NCBI GenBank assembly: GCA_022036555.1
Contig: CM039129.1
Span: 42,435,827 to 42,499,826, forward strand
DNA: 64,000 bases
Source: Microstegium vimineum
Lineage: Eukaryota > Streptophyta > Magnoliopsida > Poales > Poaceae
Direction: 5' to 3'
Shown here piece after piece: positions 42,175-52,702 of this stretch. The position numbers were made by a program, and so were the translations under genes. The notes under the pieces were generated by a model that was not told where the DNA came from, ran no database searches, and worked only from the letters and a program-made list of their open reading frames with translations. The first letter of the stretch is position 1. The number at the start of each line of letters is the position of its first letter.

Positions 42175-42760
42175 TTTTATTACACACACTAAGTGTCTAC
42201 CCCTAGTGCCCAACTCTAAGTGCCTAAACCCTAAGTGTCTACCCTAAACCCTTCACACACACACACTTGTGTGTGTGTGTTTAGGGTTTACACACATACA
42301 CACACTTTGTTACACACTTTCCATTATTAGCAAATTAAGAGGGTCACACCTTTCCATTATTGCTAAATATATTAAGTGTGTACCCTTTTATTAGCAAATT
42401 ATTACACACACACACACTTAGTGTCTACCCTAAACCCCTAAGTTTCTAAACCCTATAGATATACATCCTATGTGTCTACCCTAAACCCTAAACACTTTTA
42501 TTACACACACACTCTTACTGTCTACCCTAAACCCCTAAGTTTCTAAACCCTAAACACTTTTATTACACACTCACACACACTTTTATTACACACACTTAGT
42601 GTCTACCCTAAACCCCTAAGTTTCTAAACCTATACCCTAAGTGTCTACCCTATACCCTAATCCCTAATCCCTAAGTGTCTACCCTATACCCTAATCCCTA
42701 AGTGATGTCTACCCTTTTGGTTACTCAAAGACTAAGTGTCTACCCCAAGTGTCTACTCTA
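42175..42760. repeat. Degenerate repeats of CCCTAAACCC / CTAAGTGTCTAC
   Basis: Alternating 'ctaagtgtctaccc', 'taaacccctaag' and (CA)n-rich pieces. The heptamer CCCTAAA equals the plant telomere repeat on the C strand, but it is interspersed rather than in a clean array. The stretch lies in the probable 5' intron or leader of the TNPA-like gene. Confidence 0.7.
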
Positions 42761-44323
42761 GAGAAATATTGACCTTCCATATTGCTAGTAAACATGTATA
42801 TATATGATTTGATATAGATACGGACGACATGGAGGCTTTATTGTTTTCAATGATCAACGATGGTACTGATCAAGTAGTAGATGGCACCAATCAAGTAGAT
42901 GACGGAAGTCAGTACTTTGCGCAAGATGTTGAGCACCAAGAAAATATCGCGCAAGACAATGTTGCCGAGGTATATATCTGTCTACAATCTCTTGTGTATA
43001 CATGAAAATCAAAATAATTTCAGTTGTATAATTATATTTATAAGTTTTGTGTGTCATAGCCATCTGCATCAACGACAACTACGGGGAAGAAAAAATGTAC
43101 GAGACCCGAAGAAGCCATTGGAGGGTCGGTACATTATCACCGAATTCGATGAGGAAACAGGGGCAGTACTTGGACCACATGCACATAGATTTGCCAACAA
43201 CTGTGGTTACCTTGTAAGGGATAGGCTTCCGATCAGTGCTCGTGAATGGCGGCAAAGGAAAGGACGTCCTGGCATTAGTTTTGTCTCTGATCGTGACAAG
43301 GAACTAATTTGGCAAGAAATTCTTCAACATTTCTCGCTCGATACAGAAGATAAAGCTTTGAAGGGGAGAGTTAGGGACTGGGAAATGAAGAAGATGGCGA
43401 CACAATTCCAAACCTGAAAGAAGAAATAGTACACCGAATTTATCAAGAAGAACCTTACTCTAGATTTCAACACTAAGGCCTACGTCAAGTTGAGGCTGTT
43501 TTGGGATGACTTTGTAGCTTTCAAGACATCCGAAGAGGGCAAATCACGAGCTCAACAGAACCAACAGAATGCCCAAGAAAAGCAATACCATCATGACATG
43601 GGATCAGGTGGCTACATGACTGCCATTCCTAAGTGGGAAAAACAAGAAGAGGACCTTCAAGCTAGGGGAATCCAACCAGAATCAGATAACTGGGCTGAGC
43701 GCAGTAAGTGGTGGTTTTTTGGTCATGGGGGAGGCATTGACCCTCAGACCGGGAGATTAACGTTTACCGAAGGACTCACAGAAGCAGCAAGGAAACTGGT
43801 TTACGCTCAATCTATGAGGGAACAAGGACTTTGGTCACCAGATAGAGATAAAGATGAGTTGACATATACCCTGGGGACTGCGGAACATGGTGGGCGAACG
43901 AGAGGTCATGGCGCGGTGCCGTGGAAGCATGCCTTCCCTCAATACAAAGATACATATAGAAGCCGCCAGAGAATAAAGAAAGAGGAGGAAGCTATAAAAC
44001 TTAGCATGTCGCAAATGCTTAGTGAAACATGTGAAACAGCTATTCAAACAAAAAAGCGAGAAGAGAAACTTGAAGCGAGAATGAGTGAGGAAATCAAAAG
44101 GCAAGTGGAGTTAGCAATGAGCTGAATGCAAAGTACTGGATCAGTACCGCAAGTCAACATCAGCGCATCAGCTCAGATGAAAAGCAGTTGTGCTTCCACG
44201 GAAGTGTCTCAACCTGGTGATGACACAAAGCTACGCTCCTCCGTGGATGACATCACAGAACCGAATACACCATGTGAGCTGCACATTCCAGAGGGGGCTA
44301 CCACAATCATGGTGGCTACCGGT

Positions 44324-47300
44324 TGTAATACGAGATTTTGTAACATTTTATGCGTGTGCTCAATATTTTGCTCGCCCCGATCTTGGGTGGCGTGATGATT
44401 AATATCAGAGTGAGAGATAATTTTACATGGCATAATTAATTCACTATGATTTGAAGTGTGCTGGTAAATGGACTAATATCATGGGTTGATCAGGACTAAA
44501 AGCTTTGGCATGGCAAGGGGTCTGAGTTAAGCCTACATAAGAATACATGTTTATAATTTTGTACAAGTCGGTCGATAAAAATAGTGATTTGTTTATTCAC
44601 ATACATCAGCCCATTAGTAAGAGATGTTCACGGTCAAAGGCTGTCTCAGCCCATTTACAATTTAGCCTGATGTATGGACGTACATGTACCCATCTCTCAT
44701 TTACAAATCTATATATTATTATAGAAAAAGAGAGAAAGTTTCGGAGAGAAATACACGATGAATTGATAAGGCAAATATCGCCACAACAACCTGTTCACCC
44801 GGTCAGCCCGCGTCCTCGGATCCTCTTCCCACGACGCGAGCGAGAAGCGCTCCCCACGACGACTCGACGAGTGGAGCAGTGGCGTCCATCTCCTTGGATT
44901 CCTCGGACCATCATCCGAACGAGCTCCTGGGGCTCTCGTGTATAAAAGGCATAGCAGTTCTTGGAGAGATGGATCCGAAGAAAACCGCTGTCAGGCTGCC
45001 GCACAGAGACGTATTGCCGCCGCCGCTCACACACACACGCATCTCGCCAGCCCACGCATACACCTCTTCACCTCGCATTCTGCTCCAATACATTGCTGCT
45101 CCGCGCCGAGAAGGGAATCGACGCCGTGCCACCGGAGGTCAATCCTGATGGCGAACTTCAATGGTGAGAATCCCTGTTATTGGGTTCTTTTATTTTGCTA
45201 GGCATTTCGTCGACTGGCTGGTGGATCGGAGAGGAGACACAGGGACAACTGAAGGTGAAAAGCAGGCAGCAGTGTCAAGTTGAATGCAGAGGGGTGAAAG
45301 CAGTATAGGGGTCTGATGGCGTTTGAGCAGGAACAGGAGGATGGCTGGGCGAGGTGTATAGTTGAGATGACTGCAATGAAGATTTAGATGCAGATGTGGG
45401 CGCAAGGGGAAAGCAAATTGCAGTGCTGTTGTAGATGCAGAGCAGGCGGAAGGTTGAAGAATACGTGTTTTAGAGAGATGAAGGTTGTCAGGATTTTGCA
45501 AATGTGTTAGTGTGAATTCAGAGAGGTGTGTTGAGGATGCAACTAAAATTAGAGAGAAGTGGCAGATCAAGGCAGATTGCAAGTGATGTTCAAGTTCAGA
45601 GAAAGAGTAGTAGATGCAGTTCTTGAGGGGTGAATAAGTTGCAGTTTCAAAGAGGTGTCAAGAGTAATAGAGATTTCATTAGTGAGTGAATTCAGATTTA
45701 GTACAGAGGAAAGGGAAGAAAGGGAGGTCGAGTTTTGATGGCAAGAAGAGTGCTATGCTGCAGTTAAAAAAGAAATGAGATGCAGAGGTTCAGTAGAGAG
45801 GAAAGGCTAGAGAATAATAGAAATTAGTATAAGAGAGGGCCTCAAGAATTCAGCAGGCCAGCAAGGAAGTAATGGGGTATTATGGGGCTGATTTGTTGAT
45901 AAAGCTGGTGTTGGGAGAAGTAAACAGAGCCTGAAATCCATGGGTGACAGAGGTGTTAGGCTGCAATTAGAAAGAGAGGGGATATAGAGTTTAGTACAAG
46001 AGGAAGGCTTGAAGATTACAGCAAAAAAAAACAAGAAGTGCAGAATAGGATAGTTGAAAGTGTTGTTCTGTAGTTGTAAAAGAGAGATTCTCTGTTCAGC
46101 ATAAGCTTGCAGCAGATACCTGATTAGTGCTGAGAAAGTAGAGAGGTCCAGTGGTTGGCCTGTGAAGATGTAGACATAGAAATGATGAAGGAGAGGTGCA
46201 GTAGCAAAGTTGCAGTAGTATGATGTGGGCACCTAGCAAGTTGATTCAGTAAAAGAAGCATATGTATGAAGAAAGATGTAAATTGGCAAAGCATATATGC
46301 CTCCAGCGTGTGTGCATCAATCATTTGTCTGATGGCCTGAGAAACAACAATAGTTTAGTCCTGCAAAGGGAAATGGCTTTAGGCATTAGAGTGCAGTAAT
46401 GAGCCGATATGGCGTGAGCAGTGATTAGTTGACGGTAGATGTGTATGGAATAGCTATCCTGAAATGTGCATGAGTGCAGGATCAGAGGAAGACTGTCTGC
46501 AATGTACAACAATAATTAGTGGCACTGTTAAAACAAGTGGTTTGCTAATGATATGATGTTTAGTGATCCAAATTACTATGAGATACAAGAGAGAAGCCCA
46601 TAAAGAGCTGATTAACAAAGTTGTAAAGTAAAGCAAGTTGTGTGCAAAGCTAGCACCCATTATGTATTGCAGATCAGTATTGTAACATGTTTACCTGATG
46701 CCTGTTAGTGCATGGTTATAAAAAAAACAGAAGTAAAGCTTTGAATGTTGATGTTTTGAGCTGTCTGTTAGCAGTATAGCGATGGTTCAATTGAGCAGTA
46801 GAGTGACGGTTCGACAGAAATAAGCAAACTTGTAATAGTACAGTGATTATCATGTGTATGTTGACGCCTGACTCTGAAGAAATAAAATAGTGCTCTGAAG
46901 ACATTGCAATAGAAGATTTGCCGAGATGAGGACCATAGCTAGTATTTTATTCAGAGGTCATTCTCTGAAGAGTGACGTTGGCCCTGCTGCGATGAAGACT
47001 TTCAGTAGAATATGTGTTTCAGAGTTCGGTAGTTGATCAGTGTGCATGTTATAATCAAGCAAGATGTAACAGTGTAGTGATTATCATTGATCTGAAATGT
47101 TGAGTTGTTGCAAAGATCAACTGAAAGTAATCGCACGTGCTAGTCTGTGTGATTCCCAGAATATTTGAAATATTTTGGATATGATGAATTATTAGCGGCC
47201 TATTAGGAATCCGGCCCTATGATTTAAGAAGAGCAGTGCGCGCACTGACTATGTAAACAGTGGCTACGTGTCCCTCATGGAATCTATGTATATAAAAAAT

Positions 47301-48148
47301 CAATTTGTGTACCTTGATTAGTCCTCTGAAGTCTGATCAACATGTTAGCCTGTGTCGGCATGCACATGAGTGGCACATGAGCAATTTGTCAAGTATATAT
47401 AATATGATGATCAAGCTTTCTGGTCTCTATGCAAAAATCAAATTTGCGACCATCAGACGTAACGTGTTTGCTCGTTTCTAGACCGACAAGGCTAGAAAAT
47501 GAATTACCAGCTTACTCCGTGACCGAGGGCAGGAGATGACTTGTTCGTGACCAATGAGGCCGAGCATTTTCACAAATTTCACTCTCCGTGACCGACGAGG
47601 TCGGAGGTGTTCAATCCTGACCGACGAGGCAGGACGTTATTTGTTCGTGACCGACGAGGCCGAGCATTTCCACAGACTTCACTTCAAACTCTGTAACCGA
47701 CGAGGCCGGATAGCACATGTCGCTGACTGACGAGGTTGTGGCAGTGTTATTGTTATTTAATATTATGTTATTATTCATGCACACTTGGAGATCACAACAC
47801 TCAAGACCCGAAGATACGACCATCATCGCAGCTTAATCGGAGGTTTTCCGCGGGACAACACCGTGGATGCAATTAACCGGCGACCTTGTGAGGCCCCGGG
47901 AACTAAGAGCTTTTCAATCGATGATCGCCTTTTTAGTCAGATGTATTAGGCGCAACTCAATGTAATTCCAGTGGGAACGTGTACTTTGTAATTCTCAAAT
48001 GAATTAATAAAGATCCGAGTTCCCTGAATTGTTGTGTCCCTTTTACTTATTTTGTATACTTATGTATACTGGCACGTCCGCATTTATTTATTCAGTCACG
48101 CTTTAGGATCACCCCTATGCGAAGGAGATGTTTCTTTTTAGCGAAACA
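44324..48148 (+). mobile_element. Probable solo LTR (3825 bp) nested in the TNPA-like gene
   Basis: Begins TGTAATACGAG and ends GCGAAACA, with the 5-bp duplication CCGGT at 44319-44323 and 48149-48153. Removing it joins the two halves of a conserved reading frame in phase, which fixes the borders. It has a core-promoter-like TATAAAA (44940), a long transcript-like interior without gag or pol, and AATAAAG near 48006. No internal copy of its own start, PBS or PPT was seen. This points to a single long LTR left by LTR-LTR recombination, though a coding-less element with short unseen repeats is not excluded. The strand follows the TATA box and the AATAAAG. Confidence 0.8.
47515..47715 (+). repeat. 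Local repeats of 'gtgaccgacgaggccga' in the solo LTR
   Basis: About six degenerate copies of 'cgtgaccgacgaggccgag' spaced 25-65 bp, with 'atttcacaaatttcac'-like spacers. Confidence 0.75.
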
Positions 48149-48489
48149 CCGGTATTGTATCTCCTATCGACCCTACGAAGACACCAATATGCCATGGGTC
48201 AAAAGTACCAGCTGGATATGCTCGCGTCTCGGTGGATAGAGTTGAAAAAGGTCATCGCGATGCTAAGCTTGACATTGAAGGAGGTGATGGGGAGACGACT
48301 TTAGGACAAGCGGAGAAGACATTTATTTGTTGGCGCAAGCGCTATATCACCTCGTATTGTACCATCGTCGCCTCCTCCTCCTCATCCTAGGTGCGAATGA
48401 AAGTGAATCATACCTATCTCTTTTTCACTAACTTTGTATAGGGGCTTAAATAGAGATACTTTATTCACACTCGTTGTTTTCGCTGTAAG

Positions 48490-50605
48490 ACCTCACCCAG
48501 AGACCTAACTCAGCATTCATCACCTGCTGGTCATAGTGTTGCGAGGGATGATGATGGTGAAATGCACGACACGGCTTCCTCCCCAGAACCTCCAAGGCGG
48601 TCTCCATCGCCGAAACCGGCCCCAGAACCTCCACGACATTCTCCAACGCCGACACCGGCCCCATCGCCTCCACGACGGTCTCCAACGCCGACACCTGCCG
48701 CCCCATCGCCAAAGAAGAGGACCGCCACAAAATCAAAGGTGTCGGTCGCCGCCCAACTAAAACCAAAGAGGCAAGCTACAAGGAAAGTTAGGATTCCTTA
48801 GAAACTTCCGTATGAGAAGACTGAAGAAGAAATAGACGCTTCAGTAAAGGCCTCAGTGGACGCACATTTCCAAAAAATTAAAGACGACAGTAAAGCAAGG
48901 AAAGAAGCTAAAAATCCATTCTACTTACATCAATCAGCTCTAAGACAAGAGTTGGAAGCAAAGAAGAGAAAACTACATGATGGTAAAAAGAGTTCTCCAA
49001 TATCGGACTATGACCGCACTCTCGAAAAGGCAATTACCGAGAAGAAAAGAGCAGAGAGGGGTGTCCCACAGCTTGGGGAACAATCGAAGCAATCAGTGGC
49101 CCCGCTAGTTGTTGGGTATGAATATGGTTCAAACATGAGCGTGCTAGAAGACTACAGTGGCCCCAAGGTCAATTATGATGGATTGGAAGATTTCTTGAAA
49201 GGAGCTAATATAACCGCGACTGAATTTTATGGAAATGCACTAGTCGCAAATGCCACTGTAGTCGATGAGTTTAAGAGAACTTATGTACGTGGCAGAAGTC
49301 TGTACAACCCATCGGCCCTCAGGGATCTTGGTACGCAAATGCGCAGGTTAAACTCGTGGTACATGGAGGCATGTACCAAAAACCCAGATGACGACTGCAT
49401 TTGCGTCAGAATTAGACAAGAACATTACTTCCGGGGCGATGACCTTATATTTGTTCCATATAGTGAGCTCCACCAACTATGCCACATGGACGCTCTAGAC
49501 AAATCTCTGATGAGCTCCTACTGTCCGTAAGTGATCATTTATTTTAGTAATCGGACTATAGCATATGTATATGTATAGTAACTAACTATCCTCAAACATA
49601 TATATGCAGATTCTTGATGTCAATGCTCAAACGTAAGGGAGACACGGAAATTGGTTTCATTGATCCATCAATCATATTCTCGGATCCAAACACTCTCCGC
49701 GATCAATGGATACCTAAAACGGAGAGGAATTTACGGAGGTTCTTGGTGAACCAAAAGACCAGACAATATATACTCTTCCCCTACAACTTTGGGTGAGTGT
49801 TGTTATCGTTTGCACAATTTGTCTTACTTATTACTCAATTCAGCATAAAGATATATATGTTGACTCTATAAACAAATGCAGTTTTCACTGGATACTCATA
49901 GTCATCGATATGAGAAGAAGTCAATTGATAATCTTTGACTCATTGAGAAAACCAGTGGGAGATTACCAAGATATGATAAACATTATGAAGGGGTAACTTT
50001 GATCTTTAAATATGGTTTCCTGCTCTTTAACTACACTGCAAGAGTTAATTAACTAATGATCCAATTATTGAGCAGGGTTTGGGCTTGGTTCGTCCCGAAA
50101 CACCGTTCGGAACTAGAAGAGGCACTACAGGATCCTCGTATGCTAAATGTAAGTTCTACTAGCTCTTGTAATCTGTTACCTTATCATGCTTTAACATATG
50201 CGTATGATGACGATGGTAATCTTTTCATATCTTACAGTGGATTCTAAGGCAGCCACAAGGCAACAATCTGTGTGGATACTACGTTTGCGATTACCTCACG
50301 GTGTATGCAAGAAGAAATCTTACAGAGAATCTAAGAGTATGTGATATGTATATATAATACATCCATTTATTTATTTGTTGCTATTAACTAAATCTTATGT
50401 ATATTAACACTTGTTTTCTTTATAATGCAAATTGAAGACGCTATGGTTGCAGCAACAAGTGTTGCAAGAAGACCGTCTCAAAGGAATTCAAGAGACCTTT
50501 GCTGGATTTTTTCTTGACAAAGTGGTCAACCCTAAAAGCGAGTACTATTACGACCCGGCCGAACCACTCAAGCCAAATCAAGACGAACATCTGTATGATA
50601 TTTAA
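48490..50605 (+). pseudogene. Ulp1-like (C48) cysteine protease region of the CACTA element, 6 exons
   Basis: The coding segments 48562-49526, 49610-49792, 49882-49992, 50076-50148, 50238-50336 and 50438-50605 join in phase with GT-AG introns. A Pro/Ser/Arg-rich linker (SPEPPRRSPSPKP...) leads to a helical region and then the C48 fold. The catalytic His is in FHWILIVID (49886-49888), Asp in IIFDSL (49937-49939) and Cys in GNNLCGYYVC (50271-50273), with Gln five or seven residues before Cys. Ulp1 enzymes cut SUMO-like modifiers. The only lesion seen is TAG at 48799-48801 between the linker and the conserved part. In many grass CACTA elements a TNPA-type region and a Ulp1 region form one gene, and the spacing here suggests the same. 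Translation from an internal ATG could still give the catalytic domain. Confidence 0.78.
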
Positions 50606-50849
50606 GTGACGAGAGCATTTGTGTCTTAAGTCAAGTAACAATGGATAATGATGTAAATTTTATGTGCATATATATATATTATACTTATAGAGTTTCATAG
50701 TTTATTTGTGTTTCATGCTTGAAACTAACTTATATAAGTGCGTGAATACATGTATTAGCAGCGAATACATATATTAGAAGCGTAGAATACACGCATTTGA
50801 ATACCTAATCTAGTTGAAAAACTAAAATAAGAAATACCAAAATCAGAAA
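50606..50849. other. 3' flank of the Ulp1-like gene within the CACTA element
   Basis: AT-rich, no coding region. Leads into the 3' subterminal repeats. Confidence 0.45.
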
Positions 50850-51089
50850 AAAGGGGGTTTTAGCCCCAGTTGGTAAATACCAACCGGGGCTAAAGGGTGC
50901 TGCCACGAGTGGCTTGCCTGCGCCACCTGGCGCACCCTTTAGCCCCGGTTGGTATTGGTCGGGCTTTAGCCCCGGGCCTGCGAACCAGGGCTAAAGGGGG
51001 GACATTTAGTCCCGAATCTTAGCCCCGGTTCAGGCATCGGGGTTAAAGGCCTTTACAGACCGGGGTTAAAACCAGGTTCTGTAGTAGTG
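50850..51089. repeat. 3' subterminal and terminal repeats of the CACTA element
   Basis: Copies of 'tttagccccggttggta' and its inverse 'accaaccggggctaaa' in hairpin arrangement, ending with 'ggttctgtagtagtg', the inverse of the left terminus. Confidence 0.88.
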
Positions 51090-51092
51090 AAG

Positions 51093-51399
51093 CTTCTTTC
51101 TCTCTCCTATGTTTCAACCTGCACGAATCTCAACGTTGTTTCTGTAGCTTGGATAGGTCTGGTGGCCACCAGCCCATGTGGAAATTCCACTTTGGTTTTA
51201 TAGGGCATGACTTCCAAACAATCTTCTAGCTGTTGAAGTTATATATAGTAGCTTGTATTTAAACAGTACTACTAGAGCACATTTAAAGGTTAGCAAGAAT
51301 TTTTCGGTGAACCGCTGGGGATGGGATGAACGCTAGCTGAAGTGGAATACGTACTAATGCACGACATTGTTGGTTGGCTTGTGTTCCATTTTATATGCC
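51093..51399. other. Non-coding sequence right of the CACTA element
   Basis: Continues the sequence before 35733 after a 3-bp duplication. No gene recognised. Confidence 0.4.
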
Positions 51400-51840
51400 T
51401 GTATACTGTACTACATGTTCCTTTCAAATAAAAGGTGTGTCCCACTTATCGTACATGGTTATGTATATCCTACACTTCATGAATTTTCTCTTGCCTTGTG
51501 ATTTGAGTCTAGCTTAGTTTGAGACATAATTGCAGGCTCTTCTCACTTTTTCTGTGGACTGCTTTTAATACATTGCTGGACTAGCTAGGACTGTGTAATT
51601 ATAGCCCCATGTAATGAGGGGAGCTTCCAAGGAATGGAATCATGTTTAAAGGGTCTATTTGGCACAACTCAGCTTCACTGTTGTTTTTTTTTGGAAAATA
51701 GCTTTATGAGAAACTTTCTAAGCGGACCCGAGCTATTTTAGAAAAATTGTTTGATAAAGAGTTTTACACTAACAACTTCATACATAGATGAGAGAGAGAA
51801 ATGAGATAGAGAGAGCTAAGTACGGTAGATGGAACATCCC
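51400..51840 (+). repeat. Orphan 3' flank of a protease unit
   Basis: Aligns in order with 9222-9718 ('gttatgtatatcctac', 'tcttgccttgtgattt', 'tgtggactgctttt', 'gaggggagcttcc', 'agctttatga', 'gagagagctaag'). No protease gene lies directly upstream, so this belongs to a deleted or rearranged unit between units 3 and 4. Confidence 0.6.
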
Positions 51841-52339
51841 AATCTAGAGCCCTAGTCCCCATTATGTAATTTGAAGGAATAGGGTTACAATAGGTCGATT
51901 GGTTAATAGTTTGGTTTCCTAGTTTGTTGCATGGAATGTGTGGTAGATTTCGTCGTAAGCTATCATCCAGATATGATGGCGGCGGATATATTTGGAATGA
52001 CTTGATCTCCAAGTTGGTGGATTCTTTTGGCCTTCATGGGCCTCTTTTCTCGTTGCTTCCAGCCCAATAGATGGACATTGTCGAATATACAAGCGATATA
52101 TATATCGGACAAGAATATATAGAGAGGAGTGGAGACCAGAGATATCATGGTAGAGCTGAGATATGGGACCTACTTCTCATTAGATCCATTAGCCAACGAT
52201 TTCGCTAGATTGTTGAATATATAATTTATGAACTCACCCCAAGTTCTTACATTGGTTTGAATTGTTTTAACCTTACATTGGTTTAAATTGTTTTTAGTTT
52301 TGGCATATATATAAAACCTCAAAACACCAACATTCTCAT
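51841..52339. other. Non-coding, no feature recognised
   Basis: AT-rich sequence with a short duplicated phrase 'ccttacattggttt.aattg' near 52240-52285. No gene supported. Confidence 0.4.
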
Positions 52340-52671
52340 ATGTCAATTTGGCATGTAATTTCAGATCGATTAATTATGTAAACACATACACATGGAAGAC
52401 AACGGCCAACATCTGGCGCTTATGACATTATATTGTCCGCGGGCACACGGCCGGCTGGCCAATATATGGTATTTTGTTTGCTGCATTGGCAGCAGCTTTC
52501 TCTAGCTGCATGGCATATCCCTGCTTTGCAATTGCATTGCATGCATCGGGGAATTAAGCATGCATGCTAGCAAGTCGTGTCATTTCCAATAATCATCCTT
52601 TGTTGCATGCATATGCTTAGCTTCCGAGGTTACAAATAATTTCATGACGCATGCAGTATCCTCGATCTCGC

Positions 52672-52680
<9 letters not shown>
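52340..52680 (+). promoter_or_regulatory. Distal promoter of protease unit 4, cut off from its gene
   Basis: Contains 'caacatctggcgct', 'cggccggctggccaatat', 'ccctgctttgcaattgcat', 'ccaataatcatccttt', 'cttccgaggttacaaa' as in units 1-3. The GCGTC..GACGC dyad is reduced to 'catgacgcatgc'. Homology stops in a TA-rich run at about 52670-52700. The missing proximal part is found at 56960-57037. Confidence 0.7.

Positions 52681-52699
<19 letters not shown>

Positions 52700-52702
<3 letters not shown>

Larger units (their letters stand above)
42829..48405 (+). pseudogene. TNPA-like (Ptta/En/Spm) transposon protein gene, interrupted
   Basis: A first exon from ATG 42829 to about 42969 (MEALLFSMINDGTDQVVDGT...) is followed by an intron to 43059. 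The conserved Ptta/En/Spm transposase region follows: GRYIITEFDEETGAVLGP, GRPGISFVSDRDKELIWQE, AYVKLRLFWDDF, KWWFFGHGGGIDPQTGRLTF and HGAVPWKHAFPQYKDTYRSR, then a coiled-coil tail. In-frame stops are at 43415 (TGA), 43427 (TAG) and 44123 (TGA), and the exon 1 and exon 2 frames do not match without an indel. At 44323 the frame is cut by a 3.8-kb LTR insertion and resumes exactly at 48149 (GYARVSVDRVEKGHRDAKLD, TLGQAEKTFICWRKRYI) to about 48405. The reading then probably continues into the Ulp1-like part downstream. Confidence 0.82.
35736..51089 (+). mobile_element. CACTA (En/Spm) DNA transposon, 15.35 kb
   Basis: The termini are CACTACTACAGAAC at 35736-35749 and its inverse ending at 51089, with 3-bp target duplication AAG at 35733-35735 and 51090-51092. 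Both ends carry arrays of the TTTAGCCCCGGTTGGT motif in both orientations. Inside on the + strand are a GRF zinc-finger gene, a TNP2-type transposase and a TNPA-like gene continuing towards a Ulp1-like protease. A 3.8-kb probable solo LTR is nested at 44324-48148, so the original element was about 11.5 kb. Multiple stops in both transposase genes mean it is no longer autonomous. Confidence 0.95.

Noticed and set aside
42280..42660. Interstitial telomere
   Set aside because: CCCTAAA units are separated by other motifs and not in a continuous array.
45190..46904. Minus-strand frames with Leu/Ser/His-rich translations
   Set aside because: They lie within the LTR at 44324-48148, are short, and are not conserved in any recognisable way.
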